From NCBI RefSeq assembly GCF_020595055.1, contig NZ_JAJDOO010000017.1, positions 1 to 64,000 on the forward strand: a DNA stretch of 64,000 nt, written 5' to 3'. This document shows positions 1-8,781 of the stretch, piece after piece. The DNA comes from Desulfosporosinus shakirovi. Its GTDB lineage: Bacteria; Bacillota; Desulfitobacteriia; Desulfitobacteriales; Desulfitobacteriaceae. Position 1 is the first letter of the stretch. Every line of letters begins with the position of its first letter. A model generated the notes under the pieces. The model did not search any database and was not told the origin of the DNA. It saw only the letters and a list, made by a program, of their open reading frames with translations. The translations under genes and the position numbers were made by a program.

Positions 1-23
1 AAATGTTATTTCGGTAAATTGAC

Positions 24-710
24 ATGAAAATCGGGGTTTGGCTAGCAAGCCCTAATTATTTAACTGAATTACCCAAGGAACCCTATGAGTTAAAGAATGC
101 TGTCACTACTTTTCCGACAAGAGACGGGGGGTGGCTTTTTTCACTTGTAGAGTTACCGAATGAAAAGGACTTAGTTGCTGTAGTCAAAGATGCCCTAAAG
201 CCTAATCTTCTCTATGATAAGGATATTCCTTTTATGCCCATGTCCATTGCTATTGATAAGGAAAGTAATAGTTTATCCGTTATATCAGAAGACAAAATCA
301 TTCGTAACTATAAGGTTGCCCTAGGTGAAGATGACACAACTCCAGAAGGGATTCTGCGCATATCCAAAAAGGTTGTGAATCCGGATAAGAATGTTCCTAA
401 AGCAGATAATGTGTATGGGACAAGAGCAATGGAATTGTCAAATATGAATTATGCAATACATGGCACGAATACTCCTGGGACTATTGGTGAAAATGTTTCT
501 CAGGGCTGCATTCGAATGAATAATTCGGACATGGAAGAATTATATGCGATGATACCGCTCAATACAGCTGTTGAAATATCGAAGAATTTATCTCTTAAGA
601 ATCCGAAGGAAAAGGAAGGGATTCTTTATCCCTCTAATAAGAACCTCTATAACTCCCTTGGTGATCCAATGGAAGAAGACCTCTTAACCAATTATCATTG
701 GGCAAATTAA
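24..710 (+). CDS. L,D-transpeptidase (YkuD family)
   Basis: Predicted L,D-transpeptidase, which would cross-link or modify peptidoglycan outside the membrane. The C-terminal half carries the YkuD catalytic signature: His146 in 'AIHGTN' and the nucleophile Cys162 in 'SQGCIRM', with the usual spacing. A stop codon lies in frame at 15-17, so ATG at 24 is the first possible start, but there is no Shine-Dalgarno sequence before it. There is also no signal peptide or membrane anchor, which an exported enzyme normally has. The first ~60 residues are not a recognised domain. The gene may therefore have lost its original 5' end, or an upstream part lies outside the window. Family assignment is secure; whether the protein is functional is not. 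Confidence 0.85.
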   Translation: MKIGVWLASPNYLTELPKEPYELKNAVTTFPTRDGGWLFSLVELPNEKDLVAVVKDALKPNLLYDKDIPFMPMSIAIDKESNSLSVISEDKIIRNYKVALGEDDTTPEGILRISKKVVNPDKNVPKADNVYGTRAMELSNMNYAIHGTNTPGTIGENVSQGCIRMNNSDMEELYAMIPLNTAVEISKNLSLKNPKEKEGILYPSNKNLYNSLGDPMEEDLLTNYHWAN

Positions 711-780
711 ATTAACTCTGAAAAGTGAATTAAAGCAAACTATATATAGATGTAATAATTAACAGAGTATTATAAATGAC

Positions 781-999
781 TTGGTTTATACTATTGATTA
801 TAAGGGTACGTATTGGTTAAGCCAAGATTTATATATGCTCCTCAAGGGGTGTATAATTAATCGGCCAAAGACTTTATATGAGGTGATAAACGCTTATATA
901 AAATTGGAGGGAAGATTTTCAAGGGTGGGGAAAAGCTTTTTTGCAGTCCGCAAGGATTGTTTTAAGAAGGTTCCAACTTATCCTGAAAAGTCGAGCTAA
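781..999 (+). CDS. Hypothetical 72-residue protein, doubtful
   Basis: Open frame of 72 codons beginning with TTG. The product is basic and slightly aromatic-rich (several Tyr and Lys). I recognise no family. There is no convincing ribosome binding site upstream, and no neighbour in the same orientation that would make an operon. Kept only because the frame is uninterrupted and the residue composition is protein-like; it may be chance. Confidence 0.25.
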   Translation: MVYTIDYKGTYWLSQDLYMLLKGCIINRPKTLYEVINAYIKLEGRFSRVGKSFFAVRKDCFKKVPTYPEKSS

Positions 1000-1252
1000 G
1001 ACTTTATTGGGTGTTGAGTTTTTCTTACTCAACCATATGTCTGAGGATATATGCATGTGTAAGAAATCCGGTTATATTCAGCCGGGAGGGTGTGTGTAGC
1101 TGGGTAGATATCTTATAAGGTTGAACAAACCATCAATTTGAGTGGTGATTTGCTCAATTATTGTCGTAAGATAATAGTTAGGTAATAAACGATTTTAATT
1201 GGTGTTAGGTGAGATCAGTACGTGCTCTTATTTATAAACCCCTAGAGATTCA

Positions 1253-1277
1253 AATGCCAGCACATTGTGCTGGCATT
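1253..1277. terminator. Perfect 12-bp inverted repeat, possible terminator
   Basis: Two perfect 12-base arms (1253-1264 and 1266-1277, arm AATGCCAGCACA) around a single base. It lies just beyond the 3' end of the minus-strand exporter gene at 1309. Neither strand has a clear T-run after the stem, so it could be a weak bidirectional terminator or a protein-binding palindrome. The rest of 1000-1308 shows only a short GTTGAG/CTCAAC hairpin near 1013-1032 and no gene. Confidence 0.45.
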
Positions 1278-1308
1278 CGATGTTTAGAAGCATATACATA
1301 AAAGAAAA

Positions 1309-2394
1309 TCAGACACTTTTCTTTAGTTTCTTTTCAGATTGTTTGTTAATCATATTCAGCAAGTTTATGGTGCGTCGATTTGCCCAACGCAGTTCAGTAG
1401 CAACAACAGATACTTCCATTAAAGCCCGTAAATAGAAGACGCCGCAAACTTTACGATTCCAATCATCAACGGCACGGTCAAATAATTCCCAATACACTAT
1501 ATCCTCCGTATAAGAACCTGAACCTTTCTTCTCGTTGACTCCTGAGGAGAGAGAATCAATGAGCCCGGCAAGCTTCTCATATCCAAGAGACAAGATATCC
1601 AGAATTTCTTTGAATTCCGCCGTGATCTCTTGCAGTTCTTCGGGGGAATAGGACTCTCTTCTTCTTGTCACTCGTTGTGCAGTCATTTGATTAATGCTTT
1701 CTCCGCGTTCGATAAAGCCTCGACAGATCTCCAATAGTCGTTCAATAAAGGGAGGATGATCGTCCATTGTCATTTCTTCTCTGGCATGCTCGTAGAGGTT
1801 AGTCACCTCATCAAGCAGGTTTTGTTGCTCTTGAGGATCAGGCCTCTGATAGTAGGTGAAATTTCCTGCATGAATGAAGGTGTTAAGGCTTTCTAGGAAA
1901 TACTTTGATGTGAGTTGGACAAGATCGTTTAGAGTACTCAAAAATTTAGATTTATATCTTGGCGGGGCCAGAATTCGGTTAATAAGTAAAGCTACCCCAA
2001 GACCGACAAAGATACTGAGGGATCGGGAAAGAGCGTGGATAAGAAAGGTTTCTCGAGGAGAATCGAGGATGAATATAATTGAGACAATTCCCATAACGAT
2101 TCCGTTAGGCCAACCTATCCAGTTGCAAAAGATAATCAGAAACACTACCGTAGTACCTATGAAAATAGGATTTGTACCAAAGAGTAAACCTATAATTAGG
2201 GAAAAAACGATGGCCAGCAAATGGACGCCAATCTGTTCCCAGGCATTATTTATAGATTTGCTAACAGAAGGCTGCATATTTACCACTGCGGTAATGGCTG
2301 CAAAAGACGCAGGTTCAATACTAAATACATTACAGATAAAGAGTGTTGTGGCGACAGCAAGTCCGGTTTTGACAGTTCGTGCTCCAATAAGCAT
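1309..2394 (-). CDS. Aromatic acid exporter family membrane protein
   Basis: Integral membrane protein of the aromatic acid exporter / FUSC-like group (ArAE_1, DUF939 type). The N-terminal ~150 residues contain closely packed hydrophobic segments (for example 'LLAIVFSLIIGLLFG' and 'IFIGTTVVFLIIF'), including the family-like stretch 'AAITAVVNMQPSVSKS'. The C-terminal ~210 residues are hydrophilic and largely helical, expected to be cytoplasmic. Length (361 aa) is normal for the Firmicute members. It is transcribed alone, divergently from trkA. Substrate is unknown; members are usually annotated as exporters of aromatic or other weak organic acids by analogy. Confidence 0.8.
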   Translation of the reverse strand: MLIGARTVKTGLAVATTLFICNVFSIEPASFAAITAVVNMQPSVSKSINNAWEQIGVHLLAIVFSLIIGLLFGTNPIFIGTTVVFLIIFCNWIGWPNGIVMGIVSIIFILDSPRETFLIHALSRSLSIFVGLGVALLINRILAPPRYKSKFLSTLNDLVQLTSKYFLESLNTFIHAGNFTYYQRPDPQEQQNLLDEVTNLYEHAREEMTMDDHPPFIERLLEICRGFIERGESINQMTAQRVTRRRESYSPEELQEITAEFKEILDILSLGYEKLAGLIDSLSSGVNEKKGSGSYTEDIVYWELFDRAVDDWNRKVCGVFYLRALMEVSVVATELRWANRRTINLLNMINKQSEKKLKKSV

Positions 2395-2715
2395 TATTAT
2401 TTCCCGCCTTTGAGCTAGTGATTGAAATAGTCTATCACATATTGGTCAGGAAATAAATGAGTCAATTCTCGATGAGGGTGAATCTTCTTGGACAAATTTA
2501 TCAAGGAATCATTTTGTAAAAGAACGGGGACAATGTTGCTTATACGGAAAACTACTATCTCTATATTATTAATATAAATAAAGGAATTTTAGTATACCTT
2601 GCCGAATAGCAGTACGTTATTCATAATGTACTAAAATAAGAAGATTAAACCATTAAACTAGAAGTAAGATAAGTTTTACTTATTTTGGGCTAAGGGGAAG
2701 GAGAACACAAAAGCT
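2395..2715. other. Divergent intergenic region between exporter and trkA
   Basis: 321 bases separating two divergently transcribed genes. AT-rich, with no open frame of note. It must hold both promoters, but no -35/-10 pair stands out enough to be called. The trkA ribosome binding site (AAGGAG, about 2697-2702) is at its right end. Confidence 0.5.
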
Positions 2716-4047
2716 ATGCGCATTGTCATAGTTGGAGCCGGAAAAGTTGGATTTAGTTTGGCTCAGCGATTATCTGAAGAGGGACATGAAATCACAGTGA
2801 TTGAGCAGGATGAAGAGCGACGTCTCATTGTTCAGAACAGCTTGGATGTAATGACGATCAGCGGTAACGGAGCTAGTCCCCAAATTCTTTCGGATTTCGG
2901 TTTGTTGAAAGCGGACTTAATGGTTGCAGTAACGGATCGGGATGAAGTTAATATGATCGCCTGTATGGCAGCCAAACAAGCAGGGATATCCCGAACCATT
3001 GCTCGCGTAAGAAATCAGGAATACGCAGGGAGAAATCAGCTTGATTTCAATAAAGCCTTAGGGATAGACTTGACGATCAATCCAGAAATGGTAACAGCAG
3101 TCGAAATTAGTCGCATTCTTCTTACACCTGCGGCTTTGGATGTTGAAGATTTCGGAGATGGTAAAGTACGTTTGTTGGAAGTTCGGGTTAGAGCAGAGTC
3201 GCCGTATGTCAATATACAGCTTAAAAGATTGACTTTACCGGATCAAGTACTCGTTGTTGGAATCCTCCGTCAGAATCGAATGATTATACCCCATGGAACG
3301 GATTGCTTATTACCGCAAGACAGTGTTTTCTTTGTTGGAGCACAGGCAGCTATTGAGGAATTCAGCGAACATTTCTCGGAGACAAAAACAAAGATACAAC
3401 GTGTGATGATCATTGGTGCTGGTCGCATCGGGAGACATCTGGCAAAAATCTTAGATCAGGTAGGAATTTCAGTAAAAGTCATAGAGAAAAGTCGAGAACG
3501 CTGCAATGAATTGGCCAAGATCATTGATAAGGGACTTGTGCTCTGTGGTGATGGCACAGATATTGACCTGTTAATCGAAGAAGGGGTTGGGGAAACAGAT
3601 GCTGTGGTTTGCCTAACGAGCGATGATAAACTGAATTTATTACTTGCCCTTTTAGCTAAAGACTTGGGAACCCAAAAGACGATAGTCCGTGTAGGTCGTT
3701 CTGAATATATGTCTCTCATGGGTAAAGTGGGAGTTGATGTGATTCTTTCTCCCAGACTCCTAACGGCTGGAGTTATTTTGCGCCAGGTACGCCAAGGGGA
3801 AGTCGTTTCTGTGTCTTTGTTGGAAGGTGCTAAAGCAGAGGCAATGGAAATTGTGGTTTCTGCAAAGTCTTCGCTTATCGGTCGTAAACTTAAAGATGCA
3901 AAAATCCCAGAAAATATTTTGATCGGTGCGCTCGTACGAGGAAATGAACTTATTATTCCTGACGGAAACACGACACTTCAAGCCGGAGATCGCGCCGTAA
4001 TCTTTACGCTTCCGAATTTAGTTAAAAAAATATGTAAAACATTTTAA
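2716..4047 (+). CDS. trkA: Trk potassium uptake system peripheral protein TrkA
   Basis: Cytoplasmic NAD(H)-binding regulatory subunit of a Trk/Ktr potassium channel. It has the duplicated RCK architecture of full-length TrkA (443 aa): the first Rossmann fold begins with 'GAGKVGFSLA' near residue 7 and the second with 'GAGRIGRHLA' near residue 233. Each is followed by an acidic 'VIE' that would bind the NAD ribose and a TrkA_C domain. Start is ATG with AAGGAG a few bases upstream. It is followed 14 bases later by trkH, clearly one operon. Confidence 0.95.
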   Translation: MRIVIVGAGKVGFSLAQRLSEEGHEITVIEQDEERRLIVQNSLDVMTISGNGASPQILSDFGLLKADLMVAVTDRDEVNMIACMAAKQAGISRTIARVRNQEYAGRNQLDFNKALGIDLTINPEMVTAVEISRILLTPAALDVEDFGDGKVRLLEVRVRAESPYVNIQLKRLTLPDQVLVVGILRQNRMIIPHGTDCLLPQDSVFFVGAQAAIEEFSEHFSETKTKIQRVMIIGAGRIGRHLAKILDQVGISVKVIEKSRERCNELAKIIDKGLVLCGDGTDIDLLIEEGVGETDAVVCLTSDDKLNLLLALLAKDLGTQKTIVRVGRSEYMSLMGKVGVDVILSPRLLTAGVILRQVRQGEVVSVSLLEGAKAEAMEIVVSAKSSLIGRKLKDAKIPENILIGALVRGNELIIPDGNTTLQAGDRAVIFTLPNLVKKICKTF

Positions 4048-4061
4048 GGCAGGGTAAGAAA

Positions 4062-5513
4062 GTGAACTATTCATTTGTAGAAAACATTCTTGGCCGTCTG
4101 ATGATTGCCTATGCTGGATTTATGGGAATCCCTTTTCTGGTGGCTTTGATTTGGCAGGAGGGGAGCATCCTTTCGTTTTCGTTCTCTATAATTGTAACCT
4201 TAGTTGCAGGGGTCATACTGGTAACTCACGGACGGAAAGAAGGCCGCATGGGTGTGCGGGAAGGATTTGTTATTGTTGCTGGTGCGTGGCTATTGACGGG
4301 TTTGGCCGGCGCATTACCCTATGTGTTTAGTGGAGCTGTGCCTACTTATCTCGACGGATTATTTGAGACAGTTTCAGGCTTAACCACTACGGGTGCAAGC
4401 GTCATTGACAATGTAGAAACCCTCCCTAAGAGCATTCTTCTTTGGCGTAGCTTAACTCATTGGCTCGGAGGTATGGGGATTATTGTGTTATTTATTGTCT
4501 TTCTTCCGAACATGACAGGCGCAGTTCATTTGTTCAATGCTGAGGTTCCCGGACCGATTTCCGAGCGAGTCCTGCCCAGAATTAGAGATAATGCCCTAAA
4601 ACTTTGGCAAATATATTTAGGCCTCACAGTTGTTCAGATTATTCTATTGATACTCTTTGGTATGAACTTGTTCGACGCTGTCAATCATTCCTTTGCAACG
4701 ATGGCTACTGGTGGATTTTCAACGAAAAATACCAGCATAGCTTACTACGATAATTTAGGGATCGAACTTGTTATTATAGTTTTTATGATTATAGCCGGAG
4801 GCAACTTTGGACTTTATTTCCAAGCCTGGCGCTCTGGAATAAGTAAAGTTTTTAAAGATTTAGAGTTTCAGTTCTATTTATTGATTATTGCAGTTTCAAC
4901 GCTTCTGATTGCCCTAAGTTTGTGGTGGACTATGGGTGAAGGGGGGGGAACCTCATTGCGGCAAGCGCTTTTTCAAGTTGTCTCAATTATAACCACTACA
5001 GGGTATGCTTCGGCTGACTTTGATCAGTGGCCTTCTGTGACCAAGATCATCCTCTTTAGTCTGATGTTTATAGGCGGAAGTGCAGGGTCTACATCAGGAG
5101 GAATTAAAGTGTTTCGGGTAATCGTTCTCTTTAAACTTGCTTGGACGGAGCTGAAAAGGGCGATTCATCCCAAAGCGGTAATTAATGTTCGCTTTACTAA
5201 AAAAACGGTTGATCCTGTAGTTTTAAATACAATCTTAGTTTTTTTCTTTCTCTTTATTGCTATTTTTGGGGTTGCCACGCTACTTTTAGCGGCAACAGGG
5301 TTGGAACCCTTTGACGCGATGAGCGCAGTAGTTGCAACTTTAGGAAATGTCGGTCCGGGTTTTGGGGTAGTTGGCCCGACCACTACCTTTTCTTCAATTA
5401 ACCCCTTTGGTCAAAGTGTTCTTATTTTCTGCATGCTACTGGGTCGATTAGAGCTCTTTACCTTATTGATTATTATTCAACCCGAATTTTGGCGCAGTCG
5501 TAAAGGGTGGTAA
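4062..5513 (+). CDS. trkH: Trk potassium transporter membrane subunit TrkH
   Basis: Ion-conducting subunit of the Trk/Ktr/HKT superfamily. Four pore-loop signatures can be read in order: 'GLTTTGAS', 'ATGGFST', 'ITTTGYAS' and 'LGNVGPGFG', each with the filter glycine. 483 aa with about ten membrane-spanning segments, normal for TrkH. It pairs with TrkA immediately upstream. A second, shorter KtrA-type protein is encoded at 49790 without an adjacent pore subunit and might also regulate this channel. Confidence 0.95.
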   Translation: MNYSFVENILGRLMIAYAGFMGIPFLVALIWQEGSILSFSFSIIVTLVAGVILVTHGRKEGRMGVREGFVIVAGAWLLTGLAGALPYVFSGAVPTYLDGLFETVSGLTTTGASVIDNVETLPKSILLWRSLTHWLGGMGIIVLFIVFLPNMTGAVHLFNAEVPGPISERVLPRIRDNALKLWQIYLGLTVVQIILLILFGMNLFDAVNHSFATMATGGFSTKNTSIAYYDNLGIELVIIVFMIIAGGNFGLYFQAWRSGISKVFKDLEFQFYLLIIAVSTLLIALSLWWTMGEGGGTSLRQALFQVVSIITTTGYASADFDQWPSVTKIILFSLMFIGGSAGSTSGGIKVFRVIVLFKLAWTELKRAIHPKAVINVRFTKKTVDPVVLNTILVFFFLFIAIFGVATLLLAATGLEPFDAMSAVVATLGNVGPGFGVVGPTTTFSSINPFGQSVLIFCMLLGRLELFTLLIIIQPEFWRSRKGW

Positions 5514-5527
5514 GCTTCTAAGGAAAA

Positions 5528-5807
5528 GGCACCTATGTTTGCAATGCCGGCCATACTGTCAGAGATAAAGCTAGTGGTGAAGGTATCGAAAGACTGATGT
5601 GTATGCACTCCCTAAAGAAACTCAGAATCATGGATTTAAGGCATGCAATATAATTGTGTGGTTAGTACTAACCATATAGCTGTAGAATTATGGGAGAAAT
5701 GTGGTTTTACCATAGTTGGAACCCTTCAGAAAGCATTTAAGCATAAGAAAAAAGGATTTGTAGACGCTTTTGTTATGTATCAATGGCTCAGTAAGAATTC
5801 AGAGTGA
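5528..5807 (+). pseudogene. Decayed GNAT N-acetyltransferase
   Basis: Remnant of a GNAT acetyltransferase split over two frames. From 5528 one frame reads GTYVCNAGHTV followed by 'GEGIERLMCMHSL', a degraded acetyl-CoA-binding motif A. It ends in a stop at about 5648. From 5643 another frame continues with 'STNHIAVELWEKCGF' and 'KGFVDAFVMYQWL', the typical GNAT C-terminus, ending at 5807. The N-terminal part of the domain is missing and a frameshift lies near 5640. This fills part of the gap between trkH and the next operon. Confidence 0.75.
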
Positions 5808-5874
5808 GGTGATTTTAGAAGTGGGAGTCTAAGATGGTGGGAGAAGATTAACTATTTCGAACTAGAAGTGGACA

Positions 5875-5925
5875 AAAGGGTTAGTAACAAACTTGTATTA
5901 AAGTTTTTTACTAACTCTTTTTATA
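5875..5925 (+). terminator. Rho-independent terminator
   Basis: Stem GGGTTAGTAA / TTACTAACTC around a loop that contains a second small stem (ACTT/AAGT), followed by a T-rich run. Ends transcription from trkAH and the acetyltransferase remnant. The following ~265 bases before 6190 are AT-rich and presumably carry the promoter of the next operon. Confidence 0.7.
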
Positions 5926-6189
5926 TTTTTAAGTTTGAACATTAAACAAAGGTTTGCAAAGACCATTCCAACTTTTAGTAAGTATTGTTAAACGAAAATT
6001 GAGGTAGATTAAATCTTTACCATAATTTCAAAGACGGTTTCTTGGGAAGGTTTACTAATGAAAAATATACCATTGTGAACTTTGTTGCATTATGTTAGAT
6101 TATCGTAGAAAGAGCAATTTATTGTAAATCTGTACAAGGACCCATATTATTGCTTATGTGTGATGGATTGCTGAAAGGAGCGGTAAAAG

Positions 6190-6846
6190 ATGTCGCATAA
6201 TAAACGAGTAGAATTGTCCCGACGCAGTGTAATTAAAGGTGGATTATTGCTCGGAACTGTTGCTGCCATTGGACTAATGCCAATTAAGCTCCTGCGGGCT
6301 GAAGAAACTGTTAAAGAAAACGCAGAGCCGAAAACGAAGAAACAAATTGGGTTCAGTTACGATGAAGCAAAATGCATTAAATGTGAGAACTGTGTAAGAA
6401 TTTGTCAAGAGACTTACAAATGGGAGACGGATGCTCCTTGGAGAAAGCTTCTTCGCAACGAGAAGGGCGATGCCTTATCTATGAGCTGTAATCACTGTGC
6501 TGACCCAGCTTGTGCTAAAGTGTGTCCGGTTAACGCTTATACAAAAAGGGAAAGTGACGGCGTTGTCATTCAGGATTCTAGTAAGTGTGTTGGTTGCGGC
6601 TACTGTTTGTATGCCTGCCCTTATCATGCGCCTCATATTCAGAAAAAATCAGGGGCTGTTTCAAAATGCCATTTTTGTTACAAGCTTCAAGATTCGGGGT
6701 CAGGTCCCATGTGTGTAGGGGTTTGTCCTACACAAGCGTTGACTATGGGGGATATGAAGGAATTGTCGCAAAAGGGAAATCTAAACTATAAAGGGCTTCC
6801 AAACCCTAAGATTACGAATCCGTCCATGATTGCAATTCCTAAATAA
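6190..6846 (+). CDS. Tat-exported four-[4Fe-4S] ferredoxin subunit (DmsB/PsrB type)
   Basis: Electron-transfer subunit of the molybdopterin oxidoreductase iron-sulfur subunit family. The N-terminus has a twin-arginine signal ('SRRSVIKGG' followed by a hydrophobic stretch), implying action outside the membrane. Four cysteine clusters follow: 'CIKCENCVRIC', 'CNHCADPACAKVCP', 'CVGCGYCLYACP' and 'CHFCY...CVGVCP', the ligand pattern for four [4Fe-4S] centres. The NrfD-type membrane partner begins 22 bases downstream. No catalytic molybdopterin subunit lies beside it, so the redox partner must be encoded elsewhere or is a different enzyme. Confidence 0.9.
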   Translation: MSHNKRVELSRRSVIKGGLLLGTVAAIGLMPIKLLRAEETVKENAEPKTKKQIGFSYDEAKCIKCENCVRICQETYKWETDAPWRKLLRNEKGDALSMSCNHCADPACAKVCPVNAYTKRESDGVVIQDSSKCVGCGYCLYACPYHAPHIQKKSGAVSKCHFCYKLQDSGSGPMCVGVCPTQALTMGDMKELSQKGNLNYKGLPNPKITNPSMIAIPK

Positions 6847-6868
6847 TAAACGAGAGGAGGATTTTAAG

Positions 6869-7819
6869 ATGGGACATTGGGGTTGGCTTATTGCCATATA
6901 CCTATTTCTAGGTGGACTTGGTGCAGGGGCATATCTAACTTCTTTTGCAGCGGAAAAAGGTTTTTTGGGTAAAAAAACCAATTTGAACCAAGTCGGATAT
7001 TACGTTTCAGCACCAATTGTTGCTTTTGGAGCTTTGTTATTGATCACGGATTTAGGGCAAGGCCTAAAGAAGCCGTGGTTGATTATAAACATGTTTCTTA
7101 ATTTTAGTTCGGTTATGACTTGGGGAATCTATATTCTGACAGCGTTTATTTTCGTTGCTTTTATTAAGGCGTTCTTTGTATGGAAGAAGAGGCAGGCTCC
7201 CGATGTATTATCATATATTGGCGCAATATTAGCGTTAGCAACAGCTGCCTATACAGGAATGCTCTTGGCAGTCATTGAAGGAGTGCCTTTTTGGAACTCA
7301 TATTTAATGCCAGTAGTTTTTGTGGTATCTGCCCTTTCGACGGGTTTATCGTTGACCTCATTATTGGCGCACTTCTTTGAAAAACAACACCAAGTGCATG
7401 AGGAACGGGTTTCACAAGTCCATTTATGGCTTGTTAGTATGGAGATCTTAAGTATCACTGCTTTCTTTGCACTCATCTATTCCGGAAGCCAAGGAGCTGT
7501 CGCCAAGTTATCAGCTAACCTATTGTTGACAGAATCCCTCGCTTTACCTTTCTGGCTTCTCCTCATCCTTGCAGGGCTTGTTGGACCGTTGGTATTTTAT
7601 GTTCAACAGTCTCGGTGCCAGAAGAAAGCGCCTTTAGCAATGAAAGAACAAAACTTATCTGAGAATGCAGATATGCCAGCGGGAGTAAACCAGGGAGCCA
7701 GTGCGAAAAGCCAGAATGCTTTATTACTTTGTGACGGAGCGGTAATGGTGGGTGGACTGACTTTACGATGTTTGATCGTTTTCGCAGCTCTGCCAGTTTG
7801 GAACGGTCTATTGAGTTAA
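6869..7819 (+). CDS. NrfD/PsrC-type quinone-interacting membrane subunit
   Basis: Polytopic membrane protein of the NrfD/PsrC/DmsC group, which links quinol to an extracytoplasmic iron-sulfur subunit. It opens with 'WLIAIYLFLGGLGAGAYL', the conserved glycine-rich first helix of the family, followed by about eight more hydrophobic segments. Start is the ATG preceded by GAGAGGAGG (6852-6860). The tail (~residues 255-285) is a hydrophilic insertion before a final hydrophobic segment. Operon partner of the ferredoxin subunit; a terminator follows at 7862. Confidence 0.88.
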   Translation: MGHWGWLIAIYLFLGGLGAGAYLTSFAAEKGFLGKKTNLNQVGYYVSAPIVAFGALLLITDLGQGLKKPWLIINMFLNFSSVMTWGIYILTAFIFVAFIKAFFVWKKRQAPDVLSYIGAILALATAAYTGMLLAVIEGVPFWNSYLMPVVFVVSALSTGLSLTSLLAHFFEKQHQVHEERVSQVHLWLVSMEILSITAFFALIYSGSQGAVAKLSANLLLTESLALPFWLLLILAGLVGPLVFYVQQSRCQKKAPLAMKEQNLSENADMPAGVNQGASAKSQNALLLCDGAVMVGGLTLRCLIVFAALPVWNGLLS

Positions 7820-7861
7820 ACTATGAATCACAAAATATCGCTAGGGTCTGGGTCTAAGGGG

Positions 7862-7888
7862 GGAAGTATAATACTTCCTCTCTTTTTT
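7862..7888 (+). terminator. Rho-independent terminator
   Basis: Seven-base stem GGAAGTA / TACTTCC with a three-base loop, followed by TCTCTTTTTT. Placed 40 bases after the NrfD stop codon. Confidence 0.8.
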
Positions 7889-8319
7889 GGTGTGCCACGT
7901 TGTACTTTCATTACCTTATGAGGCAATACACTTTGCTTGAAAAACTATTTTCCAGGAGAAAGAATAACTATTGTTATTCTTTCGGGAAGGCTCATCTCTC
8001 CATCATGACACTTTGCCTTACGGCCTCCATTCCTCATTGCAAATACTCCAACGCGACTATACTGTTTAAGTCATGAAGGCGTTCTAAACTTGTAATTTCT
8101 GAGTTAGACACCGCATTAGTACGATTTCAGTGACTGCCTATACTTGAATTTAAAAGGTGTTATTGAACTATTTTAATGTTTAGTTAGATGAAAGGGATTG
8201 TTTCCCTGCTTGTTTATATGTAAACTAAAATAAGAATTTATTTGAACTATGTTAATTTGTGGTATGATATCTTAGTTTAAAAAGCTATTTAGTTATTAGA
8301 CTTTAAGGAGGATTTTCAA
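7889..8319. other. Intergenic region upstream of ridA with 11-bp hairpin
   Basis: 430 bases without a supported gene. It contains a perfect 11-bp inverted repeat (GAAAGAATAAC at 7958-7968, its complement at 7973-7983, loop TATT) without a T-run. Near the right end a weak promoter-like pair is visible (TTTGAA at 8241, TATGAT at 8263). Function of the hairpin is unknown. Confidence 0.4.
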
Positions 8320-8706
8320 ATGCCAAGAAAAGCTTACACTGCTGACGGGGCAGTTGCAATCGGCCCGTATTCCCATGCCGTAGAATCGGGTGATCTCATT
8401 TATCTTTCGGGGCAAACCCCTATAGATTGCGCAACAGGAAAGCTTGTTTCAGGTGATATCACTACTCAAACTGAACAATGCTTTCAAAATCTATTCAATG
8501 TTTTAGTTGCATCGGGTTTGACGTCAGATGATGTTATTAAGGTGAACGTCTTTCTAACAGACATGGTAAACTTTGATGCGATGAATTCAGTCTATAAAGC
8601 TAAGTTTGCTTCGCCTTATCCTGCCCGAACTACAATTGGTGTCTCCTCATTGCCGCTGGGGGCTCAGGTGGAGATTGAAATGATTGCAAGAAGGGGAGGT
8701 CGCTAA
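8320..8706 (+). CDS. ridA: RidA family enamine/imine deaminase
   Basis: 128-residue protein of the YjgF/YER057c/UK114 family. RidA proteins hydrolyse reactive enamine/imine intermediates such as 2-aminoacrylate made by PLP enzymes. Family signatures are present: 'AIGPYSHAV' near residue 15, 'YLSGQTP' near 35, and the C-terminal 'PARTTIGVSSLPLGAQVEIEM' with the conserved substrate-binding Arg and Glu. Full length, with AAGGAGG just upstream of the ATG. It appears to be a single gene; the transporter downstream has its own ribosome binding site. Confidence 0.95.
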   Translation: MPRKAYTADGAVAIGPYSHAVESGDLIYLSGQTPIDCATGKLVSGDITTQTEQCFQNLFNVLVASGLTSDDVIKVNVFLTDMVNFDAMNSVYKAKFASPYPARTTIGVSSLPLGAQVEIEMIARRGGR

Positions 8707-8781
8707 ACATACCATATAAAAAGGATTTAGGATTATAAGGCCAATTTCAAATGACACAATTATAGAGGGGATTTTTAGGAT

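Noticed and set aside
1874-2413. 179-codon open frame on the plus strand within the exporter gene
   Set aside because: The minus-strand frame has clear membrane-transporter sequence; the plus frame has no recognisable domain.
7958-7983. 11-bp inverted repeat considered as a terminator
   Set aside because: No T-run on either strand and a proper terminator for NrfD already exists at 7862; left as a hairpin of unknown role.
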